Positions 1-7,428 of a stretch of 11,327 bases of DNA are shown here, piece after piece; the first letter of the stretch is position 1; the number at the start of each line of letters is the position of its first letter. The DNA is from Bacteroidales bacterium UBA5621 (GTDB taxonomy: Bacteria > Bacteroidota > Bacteroidia > Bacteroidales > VadinHA17). The notes under the pieces were generated by a model. It was not told the origin of the DNA, ran no database searches, and saw nothing but the letters and a program-made list of their open reading frames with translations. The DNA lies in contig DIKJ01000062.1 in NCBI GenBank assembly GCA_002424525.1, forward strand, positions 10,234 to 21,560, in the 5' to 3' direction. The translations under genes and the position numbers were made by a program.

Positions 1-200
1 GACATAAAGCCGACAAGGAGGGGGAGACTGAGTGAGAGAAAACCCAGAACCAATGTCGGTATTTCATCTCCGGTTACAAATCCCTTCGCAAAATTAAGTG
101 CAAAAAATATAGCTACAGCCCCTATAAGACCAAGAATTCCGAAGCCGATATGAAGGGCTCCCACTATGGTCACATGCTTTTTCATCTTTGAATCTTCCAT
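1..200 (-). CDS. Small membrane protein, N-terminal part only (runs off the window)
   Basis: An open frame on the minus strand starts at an ATG at 200 and stays open to base 1, giving 66 visible residues with no stop, so the 3' end is missing. After a short charged start (MEDSKMKKH), residues 10-38 form a long Gly/Ile/Leu/Ala-rich hydrophobic stretch. A short polar link with GDE follows, then a second hydrophobic segment from about residue 49 to the edge. This looks like a small integral inner-membrane protein with at least two membrane helices. A second ATG at 185 (MKKHV) could be the true start. I do not recognise a named family and assign no function. It is transcribed divergently from the lipoprotein at 372, with 171 bases between them. 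Confidence 0.7.
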   Translation of the reverse strand, partial: MEDSKMKKHVTIVGALHIGFGILGLIGAVAIFFALNFAKGFVTGDEIPTLVLGFLSLSLPLLVGFM

Positions 201-266
201 GACAGATTGGTTTTATTCTGTTGTAATTATGTTCAATGCCGGATAAATGACGCTTCTTTTAAGTCT

Positions 267-278
267 TTGATGCATCAA
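267..278. promoter_or_regulatory. 12-base perfect palindrome, candidate operator
   Basis: The sequence TTGATGCATCAA is a perfect palindrome lying between the divergent genes at 200 and 372. A TTTG at 266-269 overlaps its left half. It stands 18 bases before TAATTTTA (288-295), a one-mismatch version of the Bacteroidota -7 box, so a regulator bound here would cover a possible -33 element. The palindrome is seen directly; its regulatory role is inference. Confidence 0.3.
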
Positions 279-344
279 GATAGCTAATAATTTTAACTAT
301 TTACCGTTTTAGTGTGAAAACCACATTTTTAAAAAGTGTTTTGC

Positions 345-352
345 TAACTTTG
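345..352 (+). promoter_or_regulatory. Candidate -7 box for the lipoprotein gene
   Basis: TAACTTTG matches the Bacteroidota primary-sigma -7 consensus TAnnTTTG exactly and would place the transcript start about 10-14 bases before the ATG at 372. The last G belongs to a GGAGG at 352-356. That resembles a Shine-Dalgarno site but would be largely untranscribed if this promoter is used. No good TTTG -33 element is seen 19 bases upstream. The alternative promoter at 266-295 has a better -33 but a mismatched -7. Confidence 0.35.
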
Positions 353-371
353 GAGGCGAAAAGATAATAAT

Positions 372-599
372 ATGAAGAGGATAATTCTCGTTTCAGTTGC
401 TTTCATTTTCCTTTCCTGGGCATTCAGCTCATGTGAGGCCATAAGGTCTTGCAAGATATGCAGGCAGGTGACCTACGATGGAACATCTGTTATCGGAGAG
501 GGTCAGGAAAGGGAGTACTGCAATGCCGAACTTTTTGCAATTGAAAATATGACCGATGTCATTGTGGGCACAACCCGGGTGACATGGGAGTGCCGCTGA
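372..599 (+). CDS. Small cysteine-rich lipoprotein, function unknown
   Basis: A 75-residue protein with a lipoprotein signal peptide: basic start MKR, hydrophobic core about 4-18, and a lipobox-like AFSSC with the likely lipidated cysteine at residue 21. The mature part has about 55 residues and four further cysteines: C27 and C30 (a CxxC pair), C50 and C74. That spacing would suit a small disulfide-bonded or metal-binding fold held at the membrane. The lack of other domains, the short length and a lipobox ending in SC fit small secreted Bacteroidota lipoproteins, but I cannot name a characterised family. The ATG at 372 is the only start that includes the signal peptide. A GGAGG lies 15 bases before it. 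It precedes the receiver gene by 148 bases, so co-transcription is possible but not shown. Confidence 0.75.
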   Translation: MKRIILVSVAFIFLSWAFSSCEAIRSCKICRQVTYDGTSVIGEGQEREYCNAELFAIENMTDVIVGTTRVTWECR

Positions 600-747
600 A
601 GCCACTGCCTCTTCCCTGTCAGGCTTTCATATGTATTTCCGGGCTTTTTCGTAAATTTTGTTGAAAAAATGTTAATAACTGAGCCGGATAAATCATTTCT
701 CTTCGGCAGCTTATCGTATTTTTATACTACCCTAACTGAATCTGATA

Positions 748-1179
748 ATGACATTGAACTTCAGCAACTTAGAACTTTCAGACAAGAAAATTGTCATAGT
801 TGAGGATGATGTGCCTTCCATCAGGTATTATGAGACCATCCTTCAGAGTTCCGGAGCCAATGTAAAAGTATTTCGCACTGGCAGGGATTTTGTTGAGTAC
901 TCCGGCCAGCAGGGCCAGGTGATTGACCTGGTGATCATGGATTTTCTTATTCCTCTGATCAACGGGATCGATTGCGTCAGAGAGCTCAGGAAAGTCCGGA
1001 AAAATGTGCCTGTGCTCATGATAACCGCATACTCATCCGAGCAGTCGAGATCTGAAGCCTTCATTGCCGGCTGTAGTGAATATATCCTTAAGCCTGTGTA
1101 TCCCGAGACAGTCTATTCACTTCTTGAGAAGTATCTGAAACAGGAGATTACGGCAAAAACCGGTTACCGGCCAGTTTAG
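748..1179 (+). CDS. Single-domain response regulator (CheY-like receiver)
   Basis: A 143-residue protein that is almost entirely one receiver (REC) domain. Residues 14-18 (KIVIV) form strand 1, followed by the acidic pocket E19-D20-D21. D65 in the segment VIMDF is the expected phosphorylation site. T93 (MITAY) and K115 (ILKP) are the conserved switch threonine and lysine. All catalytic receiver residues are therefore present, so the domain should accept phosphate from a histidine kinase. There is no DNA-binding or enzymatic output domain, only a short basic tail, so it probably works by protein-protein contact or as a phosphorelay intermediate. No histidine kinase is visible nearby, making it an orphan. 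It converges on the DUF2723 gene with 5 bases between the stop codons. The receiver assignment is very secure; its pathway is unknown. Confidence 0.93.
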   Translation: MTLNFSNLELSDKKIVIVEDDVPSIRYYETILQSSGANVKVFRTGRDFVEYSGQQGQVIDLVIMDFLIPLINGIDCVRELRKVRKNVPVLMITAYSSEQSRSEAFIAGCSEYILKPVYPETVYSLLEKYLKQEITAKTGYRPV

Positions 1180-1186
1180 CTTTTTT
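1155..1186. terminator. Candidate two-way terminator between convergent genes
   Basis: Arms at 1157-1163 and 1171-1177 surround a 7-base loop. Read on the minus strand, AAACTGG pairs with CCGGTTT (one G-T wobble), and the second arm runs into a five-T stretch (minus-strand copy of 1155-1159), the layout of an intrinsic terminator for the DUF2723 gene. Read on the plus strand the stem has one mismatch and is followed by T6 at 1181-1186, a weaker stop for the receiver gene. The hairpin overlaps the receiver stop codon. Confidence 0.4.
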
Positions 1187-4100
1187 AATAGGAGAGTTGC
1201 TGTTTACCTATGTAGTCCGAATAATAGGCCTCCATCCTTGTATTAATCTCACCTGCCAGTTCCGGCTGGCCATACATCAGGCAGAAACCTGCCACTTTTG
1301 AGGTATACTGAATTGCCGTCTGGATCTCATACAGGGCGGAACTGATTATGTAGGGCCTCTGTTTCAGGAAATAATCGAGCCGGTTATAATAATAATCCCT
1401 AAGTTCCTCCGTCAGGGCAACTGCCCTCTCACTGTTCCCGGCGATGAAATATGCCTCGATGATATCCGGGAAATAGGGGTCGGGAGGTATTTTATCGGTC
1501 GGAAAAAGATCCATGCACCTTTCAAGTACCATAAGAGCCTTGTCATTCATGCCTTCTGCCGAGAGGGCTTTCGCCAGCCTTGCATAGTTCAGTCTCGATT
1601 TCACCACAATCAGGGTCCTGAGATGATGATAATCAAGATTGACGTTCTTATCATTCGAACCGCCCCAAACAAATCTGTTCATCAGGTTTTCGTAAAGAAT
1701 ACCGGTATCTATACGACCGTAGTCCACCCAGCTCCTGTTCTCCGACCTGATCGGAACAAGGCGGTAGGCGAGTCCCTCAAGCTGAAAATACTCCTCAAGC
1801 CCGAAGGCATCGTTATGATATCCTGTAACATAATAAATCGGCCGCTCCCAGTTATTGTTCGCCAGTATGTCGAGAATGATAAGCTGGCTTTTAAGGATCG
1901 AGCTTCCTTTCAGGGTTATGTCAATATAGGGTACAATCTTATCAGCATCTTCCGGCCTGACTGTTCCTGTGGCAAGCACCTTTTCGGCATCGACAGGGAT
2001 CCTGACTGTCCGTCCGGGTATTATATCGAGGATCTCATTGGCTGATGCCTGTATCTTTGTGGCTATGTTTTCGCTCTTCACCCATTCGATTATTACCGAT
2101 ACATCCACCGGGTCCTTTGTTCTCTCCACAATGAAGACCTGGTTGTTAATGCCATCGTAATATTTCTGAACAGGAAGTGAGATGGGCAGTGGTTCAGATT
2201 CATACGCCTTATGCTTCATCTGATTGATATACCAGTCGGTGTTAAGGAGCATCAGATTGCAAACGCGCACATCGGTCCTCTCTCCTTCCACCTCCTGGGC
2301 ATACCATAACGGAAAAGTATCGTTATCGCCGTTGGTGAACAAAATGGCATTGGGGGCACATGAGTTGAGGTAGTTGAATGCCACGTCCCTGGTCAGGTAA
2401 CGACCTGAACGGTCGTGGTCGTCCCAGTTTTCCGAACCCATTATCACGGGAACAGCAAAGAGACACAGCAATCCTGCCGCCGGGGCAGAGATCTTCTCTC
2501 CCGCCACCTTTGAAAGAGCCTCGAAAAGAGCCAGTACGCCAAGGCCGATCCACACTGCAAAGAAATAGAAAGAGCCGGCATAGGCATAATCGCGCTCCCT
2601 GGGCTGGTTTGGATACTGATTCAGGTAAAATACTATTGCCAGTCCGGTCATTATGAAAAGAAGCATAATTATCCACCAGTTCCTGTAGTCGCGGTTAAGA
2701 TGATAAAAGAGTCCGGCAATTCCCAGAATCAGGGGAAGCAGGTAATATTTGTTTCGTGATGTGTCATTCTTCATCCCTGCCGGCAGATCGGATGTTCCGA
2801 CACGCGGTTCGTCGATAAATTTAATCCCCGAGATCCAGTTTCCGTTCACCGCACCTCCTGTCCCCTGGGTATCGTTCTGTTTACCGGCAAAATTCCACAT
2901 GAAATACCTGAAGTACATATAGCCAACCTGCCAGGAGAACATAAACCTTAGATTCTCTCCAAACCGGGGTTTCCTTAATATCTTCTTTTCCCCTGAATAG
3001 TCGGTGACCTGGACGGGTGTGCCTCTTACCTTACCCCACTCCTCATAAACCGGAACGTGATCGCTCTGGTCGCTCCACATCCTCGGAAAGAGGGTAAGGA
3101 AACGTTCGTCATAGATCCGTTTCAGGCTGTGATGTGTTATAATGTATTTTCCATCCTCGTACACATACCGCGGTTTGCCATCGGCATAACCGGTAACCGG
3201 AGCATTGTAATACTGCCCCCTGAATAAAGGTCTCTCACCATATTGTTCCCTGTTGATGAAATAGAGCAGGCTGAAGGGATCATCAGGGTGATTCTCGTTT
3301 ATGGGCGTATTTACCGAAGCTCTGATAATTATTATCGCATTTGATGAGTAACCGATCAGTATTACCACTATTACGGTAAGTGCGGTATTCAGGATGCTTC
3401 TGCTCTTCCCGGAAAGGTACCAGGTCAACAATGCAATTCCGGCAAGTATGACCAGGTTCAATCCGAGGGATCCTGATACGATCCATATTCCCGACAGAAG
3501 GAGTGCAATAACAGCCGGAACAGTTATCTTCCGGCGGTCGGAGGAGACCAGTGTCGCACGGATTGCCAGTACAAAAAAGATGATTATAAGTATGACATGG
3601 AATATCATTCCGCTGTTGCGGGGCAGCCCGAGTGAGTTTACGAACAGCAGGTCGAGTCTGGATGATATAATAATAATTCCGGGGAGTATGCCAAAAAGAA
3701 GCAGTGCAAGCAGGATGAAAGAGGTGAAAAGCGATATGATGAAGCCCTTACGCGAGAATTCGAACTTCCTGAAATAATAGACCAGTACTATCGCAGGTAT
3801 TGCGAGAAGGTTAAGCAGATGAACACCGATAGAGAGTCCCATCAGAAAGGCGATCAGTATTATCCATCTGTCGGCATATTCCTCATCGGCTATATCCTCC
3901 CATTTAAGAATGGCCCAGAAGACGAGTGCGGTAAAGAGTGACGAAGTAGCATAAACCTCTCCCTCCACTGCCGAAAACCAGAATGAGTCGGAGAAGGCGA
4001 AGGCAAGCGCACCGACAACACCTGCTCCCATAACGGCTGCTATTCTGCTTATGGTGAACTGATCCTCATAAACGCACAGGATCTTTCGTGCCAGGTGGGT

Positions 4101-4394
4101 GATGGTCCAGAATAGGAACAAAACCGTAAATGCACTGGCTAGCGCCGACAGGGCATTGACAGTTATGGCTACCCTGGAAATGTCGCCCCCCGCAAAAACT
4201 GTAAAAAAATTTGCCAGGACCATAAAGACCGGGTTGCCGGGAGGATGGCCTATCTGTAATTTATATGCCGAGGCAATGAATTCTCCGCAGTCCCATAAGC
4301 TTGCAGTGGGCTCAAGCGTCATCAGGTAAGTAAAGGCAGCAACGGCAAATACCGCCCACCCGGTTATGTTGTTAATCAACCTGTATTTTTTCAT
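1185..4394 (-). CDS. DUF2723 (TMEM260-type) membrane glycosyltransferase, probable protein O-mannosyltransferase-like enzyme
   Basis: A large integral membrane protein of 1069 residues from the chosen start. The N-terminal DUF2723 domain shows its hallmark first loop: WDCGEF (34-39), then HPPGNP (50-55), with VEGEVY at 143-148. These sit among about ten or more hydrophobic segments in the first 360 residues, as in GT-C glycosyltransferases; D35 and E38 are candidate catalytic or metal-binding acids. Further membrane segments lie at about 551-655, bracketing an RERDY motif (599-603). Then comes a soluble region with NGDNDTFP (688-695) and TPR-like helices at about 934-1005. Human TMEM260, in the same family, is reported to O-mannosylate proteins; donor and acceptor here are unknown. 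I chose the ATG at 4394 because family members begin just before the first helix. An upstream in-frame ATG at 4436 would add 14 basic residues. Length and motifs are complete. Confidence 0.9.
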   Translation of the reverse strand: MKKYRLINNITGWAVFAVAAFTYLMTLEPTASLWDCGEFIASAYKLQIGHPPGNPVFMVLANFFTVFAGGDISRVAITVNALSALASAFTVLFLFWTITHLARKILCVYEDQFTISRIAAVMGAGVVGALAFAFSDSFWFSAVEGEVYATSSLFTALVFWAILKWEDIADEEYADRWIILIAFLMGLSIGVHLLNLLAIPAIVLVYYFRKFEFSRKGFIISLFTSFILLALLLFGILPGIIIISSRLDLLFVNSLGLPRNSGMIFHVILIIIFFVLAIRATLVSSDRRKITVPAVIALLLSGIWIVSGSLGLNLVILAGIALLTWYLSGKSRSILNTALTVIVVILIGYSSNAIIIIRASVNTPINENHPDDPFSLLYFINREQYGERPLFRGQYYNAPVTGYADGKPRYVYEDGKYIITHHSLKRIYDERFLTLFPRMWSDQSDHVPVYEEWGKVRGTPVQVTDYSGEKKILRKPRFGENLRFMFSWQVGYMYFRYFMWNFAGKQNDTQGTGGAVNGNWISGIKFIDEPRVGTSDLPAGMKNDTSRNKYYLLPLILGIAGLFYHLNRDYRNWWIIMLLFIMTGLAIVFYLNQYPNQPRERDYAYAGSFYFFAVWIGLGVLALFEALSKVAGEKISAPAAGLLCLFAVPVIMGSENWDDHDRSGRYLTRDVAFNYLNSCAPNAILFTNGDNDTFPLWYAQEVEGERTDVRVCNLMLLNTDWYINQMKHKAYESEPLPISLPVQKYYDGINNQVFIVERTKDPVDVSVIIEWVKSENIATKIQASANEILDIIPGRTVRIPVDAEKVLATGTVRPEDADKIVPYIDITLKGSSILKSQLIILDILANNNWERPIYYVTGYHNDAFGLEEYFQLEGLAYRLVPIRSENRSWVDYGRIDTGILYENLMNRFVWGGSNDKNVNLDYHHLRTLIVVKSRLNYARLAKALSAEGMNDKALMVLERCMDLFPTDKIPPDPYFPDIIEAYFIAGNSERAVALTEELRDYYYNRLDYFLKQRPYIISSALYEIQTAIQYTSKVAGFCLMYGQPELAGEINTRMEAYYSDYIGKQQLSY

Positions 4395-4462
4395 CCGCCT
4401 GAGGTTTTTCCGGTACAGAATCCGGTTATGGAACAAGTGACGAAAATACTGATTTTTTCTTT

Positions 4463-4484
4463 ACCGGCACTCTCTGGCGCCGGT
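4463..4484. repeat. GC-rich inverted repeat in the divergent control region
   Basis: ACCGGC (4463-4468) and GCCGGT (4479-4484) are perfect 6-base arms around a 10-base spacer. The spacer end and the right arm also form the palindrome GGCGCC (4476-4481). The repeat lies between the divergent DUF2723 and peptidase-fusion genes, in the place expected for the -33 element of the plus-strand promoter. It could be an operator or simply a leader hairpin; nothing decides between them. Confidence 0.3.
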
Positions 4485-4497
4485 GCCTAATTTTTGC

Positions 4498-4505
4498 TAT
4501 TTTTG
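4498..4505 (+). promoter_or_regulatory. Candidate -7 box for the peptidase-propeller-barrel gene
   Basis: TATTTTTG matches the Bacteroidota -7 consensus TAnnTTTG exactly and ends 14 bases before the ATG at 4520, predicting a very short AT-rich leader. There is no clear TTTG -33 element; the GC-rich inverted repeat occupies that position, which would suit a promoter needing an activator. No Shine-Dalgarno site precedes the start, as is common in this phylum. Confidence 0.4.
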
Positions 4506-4519
4506 AACAAACAGTTTTT

Positions 4520-7408
4520 ATGAAATTTCGATATAGTCTGATCTTCATATATCTTCTACTGATTTCTCCGGCATCCTGGGCCCAGTATTATGATACGGGG
4601 CAGGATCCTGCCGGTCTGAAGTGGCTCCAGATTAAAACCGACAAATTCAGGGTAATATACCCCGAAACCTACGGCAGTGCAGGAATCGATTTTGCAAGAT
4701 CCCTCGATGAGGCTTATACCAGCCTGACCGCGTTCTTTCCCGGGAAGAGATTCAAAATACCGGTAATCATCCATAACTACACAACGCAATCCAACGGATA
4801 TGTAGCGTGGGCACCGCGCAGGATGGAGATCTATCCCACTCCGGAGCAGAACACGATACCGCTCGATCACAATAAACAGCTGGCGATACACGAGCTTACG
4901 CATGTTTTTCAGATGGAGAGCCTTAACAAGGGTTTTTCCGGTGCTATGTCCCTGTTGCTGGGGGAGCAGTTTCCCGGTGTAGTTGCGGCACTTTTACCTG
5001 TGTGGTATCTCGAAGGGAAAGCTGTGCTGACCGAATCGATCCTCACTGAGTCGGGAAGAGGAAGGAGTGCAGCTTTCCAGAAGGAGCTGAAAGCCATCAC
5101 TCTTGAAAAAGGCAGAATGTACAAATACGACAGGATGGTCAACGGCTCCTTCAGAATCCATGTCCCTGATCATTACCAGTCAGGTTTCCAGGCAGTGACC
5201 TGGGCGTATCTCAATTACGACAAGGAGATCTGGAACAAGGTCCTGAGAACCACCTCCAACGGTCCGTTTCTTCTCGACCCTGTTAATCTGAGCCTTTTGA
5301 GAAGTGCCGGGATAACAAAGAGACAGCTTTACAGAGAGACATTTGATACGCTTAAAGCGATCTGGACCGAAGAGAATAACCGGAACGGCTCGCACCTTTA
5401 CGAACCGGTTAATCCGTCACGGAAAAGCAAATATGCAGGATACTATTCTCCCGTACTTGCAGACGGCAAAATTGCCGCTGTAAAAACCACCCTTTACAAT
5501 CCCCCGCGGTTTGTCCTTATCGATCCTGCTGATAAGTCAGAAAAAAAGATACATGTTCCCGGCAGAATTTACCCATATTTCATCTCTGCTTCACAATCAA
5601 AGCTTGCATGGGTCGAGTCGAGGAATGACCCGAGATGGAATAACCGGAACTACTCTGTAATCAAGACCATTGATCTGAGGGACAGTAGAGTACGCCAGCT
5701 TTCGCGCAGAACCCGTTACATGTCCGTTGCAATCTCCCCTGACGGGATGACGATGGCAGTGACAGAGAATACTATTGACAACCGGAACAACCTGGTGCTC
5801 CTTAATGCAGAAACAGGAAAGGAGACCGGCAGTTACCCGGCTCCTGACAACATCTATCTTCAGAGACCTCAATGGTCGGACGATGGAAGCAGACTGACGC
5901 TGATCTATTTAACAGACAATGGAGAAGGTATAATGTTGTTCACCCCTTCCGAAAAGAGGTGGGAAATTCTCATAGATGCGGGTCCCGTCGATTACCAGTC
6001 TTCATTCCTCAGGCGCGATTCCCTTTTCTTTGTAAGTTCCTCAACTGGAAACGAGAACATATTTGTTCTCTCTCCGGACAAAAAGATCACGGCCCTTACA
6101 AATGCGGTTGCAGGTGCAACAGATCCGGTGTTTGACGGCAGCCGGATAATATTCTGCGATTACACCTCTGCAGGAAACAACATTTCCCAAACCCGTATCG
6201 GTGCAGTTGCAGAGATACCCAGTTCGCATGAAAGTTCACCATTCCTGATCGACCGTATAGACCTCGAGATACCAGCCAACAGGGAAAAATCTGATTATGC
6301 CTATATGCCGGTGCGGTACCGGAAGTGGAAACATCCCTTTAAATTTCACAGCTGGATGCCATTTTATGCCGACCTTGACGAGTTGCAGGCAGATCCCCGG
6401 TCGATCAGCCCCGGGTTTACAATTATGTCGCAGAATCACCTCAGCACGCTTATCACAACACTGGGATATGAATACTCTGACCAGAGGCACATGTTCCATT
6501 CCCGGATCACCTGGCAGGGATGGTATCCTGTAGTTGAGTCACGCATTGACTATGGTGATCCTGCGCAGATCTTTAAGCTGGGGGCAAGGGTGGATAACCC
6601 TGTAACCGTCAATCCCGGTATCCTGATGACCAACAGGATATATGTGCCCCTCAGGTTTTCAACGGGAAAATACTTACAGTATCTCCAGCCTTCCATTTCT
6701 TCAACATACCGCAACAATTATATTTACAGCCGTGAGGAAAATCTTTATGATTACGGCCAGACCCAGCTTTCAGCCAGGCTCTATATTAACAATTATCACC
6801 GTTACGCTTTGCGTGATATTTACCCGAGGTTCGCTCAGATAGTTGATGTCAATTATTCCGTTTACCCATTTGACAGTGATATTTACGGAGATTTCCTCAC
6901 CCTGAGAACAGCACTGTACCTCCCCGGGTTATTTCGCAATAACGGATTAAGGCTCAGATACGAGACAGATAACCAGGTGGTTGAAAAAATTCCACTCCGG
7001 AACAGGATCAACTTCCCGCGGAGTTATAACAATATTGTTTCAGAAGTGCTTCATTTCTTTTCAGCCGATTATGTCGCACCTCTTCTTTATCCCGATCTGA
7101 ATATTTCGAGCCTGATTTATATCACACGGATCCGCGCTGATCTTTTTTATGATTATGCCCGGGGCACGCGCAACTATTATTCAAATATTGTCAACGGGGA
7201 GAGGGTTTACAATGAATTTCACAATTATACCGAGACTTTCAGTTCGTACGGACTCGAATTGATGGCAGATTTTTATGTTTTGCGCCTTCCCTTCATGGTT
7301 TCGGCAGGTGCGCAGGCCGCCTGGAGGAACATAAAAGAGTTCCCTTCGCTTGAATTTCTGTTCACAATAGATATTTACGGAATGAGCATTGGGAAGAGGA
7401 GAATGTAG
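4520..7408 (+). CDS. Exported zinc-peptidase-like / beta-propeller / outer-membrane beta-barrel fusion protein
   Basis: A 962-residue protein with three parts. Residues 1-21 are a signal peptide (basic start, hydrophobic core, likely cut after SWA before QYY). Residues 22 to about 290 resemble a gluzincin-type metallopeptidase: HELTH at 124-128 gives two zinc-ligand histidines and catalytic E125, and E165 in WYLEG is the probable third ligand, as in Peptidase_MA-like proteins. Residues about 300-560 carry repeated TolB/PD40-like propeller blades, for example AISPDG (404-409) and QWSDDG (451-456). From the FHSW motif (608-611) to the end there are many alternating aromatic/polar strands typical of an outer-membrane barrel, possibly of the BamA/TamA kind, although the chain ends in RRM rather than an aromatic residue. 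The likely place is the outer membrane with a periplasmic peptidase and propeller. Substrate and true protease activity are unknown. It is divergent from the DUF2723 gene. Confidence 0.82.
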   Translation: MKFRYSLIFIYLLLISPASWAQYYDTGQDPAGLKWLQIKTDKFRVIYPETYGSAGIDFARSLDEAYTSLTAFFPGKRFKIPVIIHNYTTQSNGYVAWAPRRMEIYPTPEQNTIPLDHNKQLAIHELTHVFQMESLNKGFSGAMSLLLGEQFPGVVAALLPVWYLEGKAVLTESILTESGRGRSAAFQKELKAITLEKGRMYKYDRMVNGSFRIHVPDHYQSGFQAVTWAYLNYDKEIWNKVLRTTSNGPFLLDPVNLSLLRSAGITKRQLYRETFDTLKAIWTEENNRNGSHLYEPVNPSRKSKYAGYYSPVLADGKIAAVKTTLYNPPRFVLIDPADKSEKKIHVPGRIYPYFISASQSKLAWVESRNDPRWNNRNYSVIKTIDLRDSRVRQLSRRTRYMSVAISPDGMTMAVTENTIDNRNNLVLLNAETGKETGSYPAPDNIYLQRPQWSDDGSRLTLIYLTDNGEGIMLFTPSEKRWEILIDAGPVDYQSSFLRRDSLFFVSSSTGNENIFVLSPDKKITALTNAVAGATDPVFDGSRIIFCDYTSAGNNISQTRIGAVAEIPSSHESSPFLIDRIDLEIPANREKSDYAYMPVRYRKWKHPFKFHSWMPFYADLDELQADPRSISPGFTIMSQNHLSTLITTLGYEYSDQRHMFHSRITWQGWYPVVESRIDYGDPAQIFKLGARVDNPVTVNPGILMTNRIYVPLRFSTGKYLQYLQPSISSTYRNNYIYSREENLYDYGQTQLSARLYINNYHRYALRDIYPRFAQIVDVNYSVYPFDSDIYGDFLTLRTALYLPGLFRNNGLRLRYETDNQVVEKIPLRNRINFPRSYNNIVSEVLHFFSADYVAPLLYPDLNISSLIYITRIRADLFYDYARGTRNYYSNIVNGERVYNEFHNYTETFSSYGLELMADFYVLRLPFMVSAGAQAAWRNIKEFPSLEFLFTIDIYGMSIGKRRM

Positions 7409-7428
7409 CCTTACTTTCCTGTAAGGCT
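7407..7428. terminator. Perfect hairpin spanning two convergent stop codons, candidate two-way terminator
   Basis: AGCCTTAC (7407-7414) and GTAAGGCT (7421-7428) form a perfect 8-base stem around a 6-base loop. It covers the last two bases of the plus-strand stop codon (7406-7408) and the whole minus-strand stop codon (7411-7413). A weak T4 run follows on the plus strand at 7435-7438, and no U-tract follows on the minus strand. It may act as a terminator or as 3'-end protection for both transcripts. Confidence 0.42.

Noticed and set aside
598..628. Possible terminator hairpin after the lipoprotein gene (AAGC/GCTT and CTG/CAG pairs)
   Set aside because: The stem is broken and weak, the loop is long, and no T-run follows.
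717..724. TATTTTTA as a -7 box for the receiver gene
   Set aside because: One mismatch to TAnnTTTG and only a TTTC at a poor distance as -33; in such AT-rich sequence this is not distinguishable from chance.
1623..2045. A 140-codon plus-strand frame and similar ones inside the DUF2723 gene
   Set aside because: The DUF2723 frame is continuous and carries all family motifs; the antisense frames have no domain content.
4395..4436. The upstream ATG at 4436 as the start of the DUF2723 protein
   Set aside because: It adds 14 basic residues before the usual family start, and a near-consensus minus-strand -7 box (TATTTTCG at 4441-4448) would start the transcript almost on top of it. It is kept only as an alternative.
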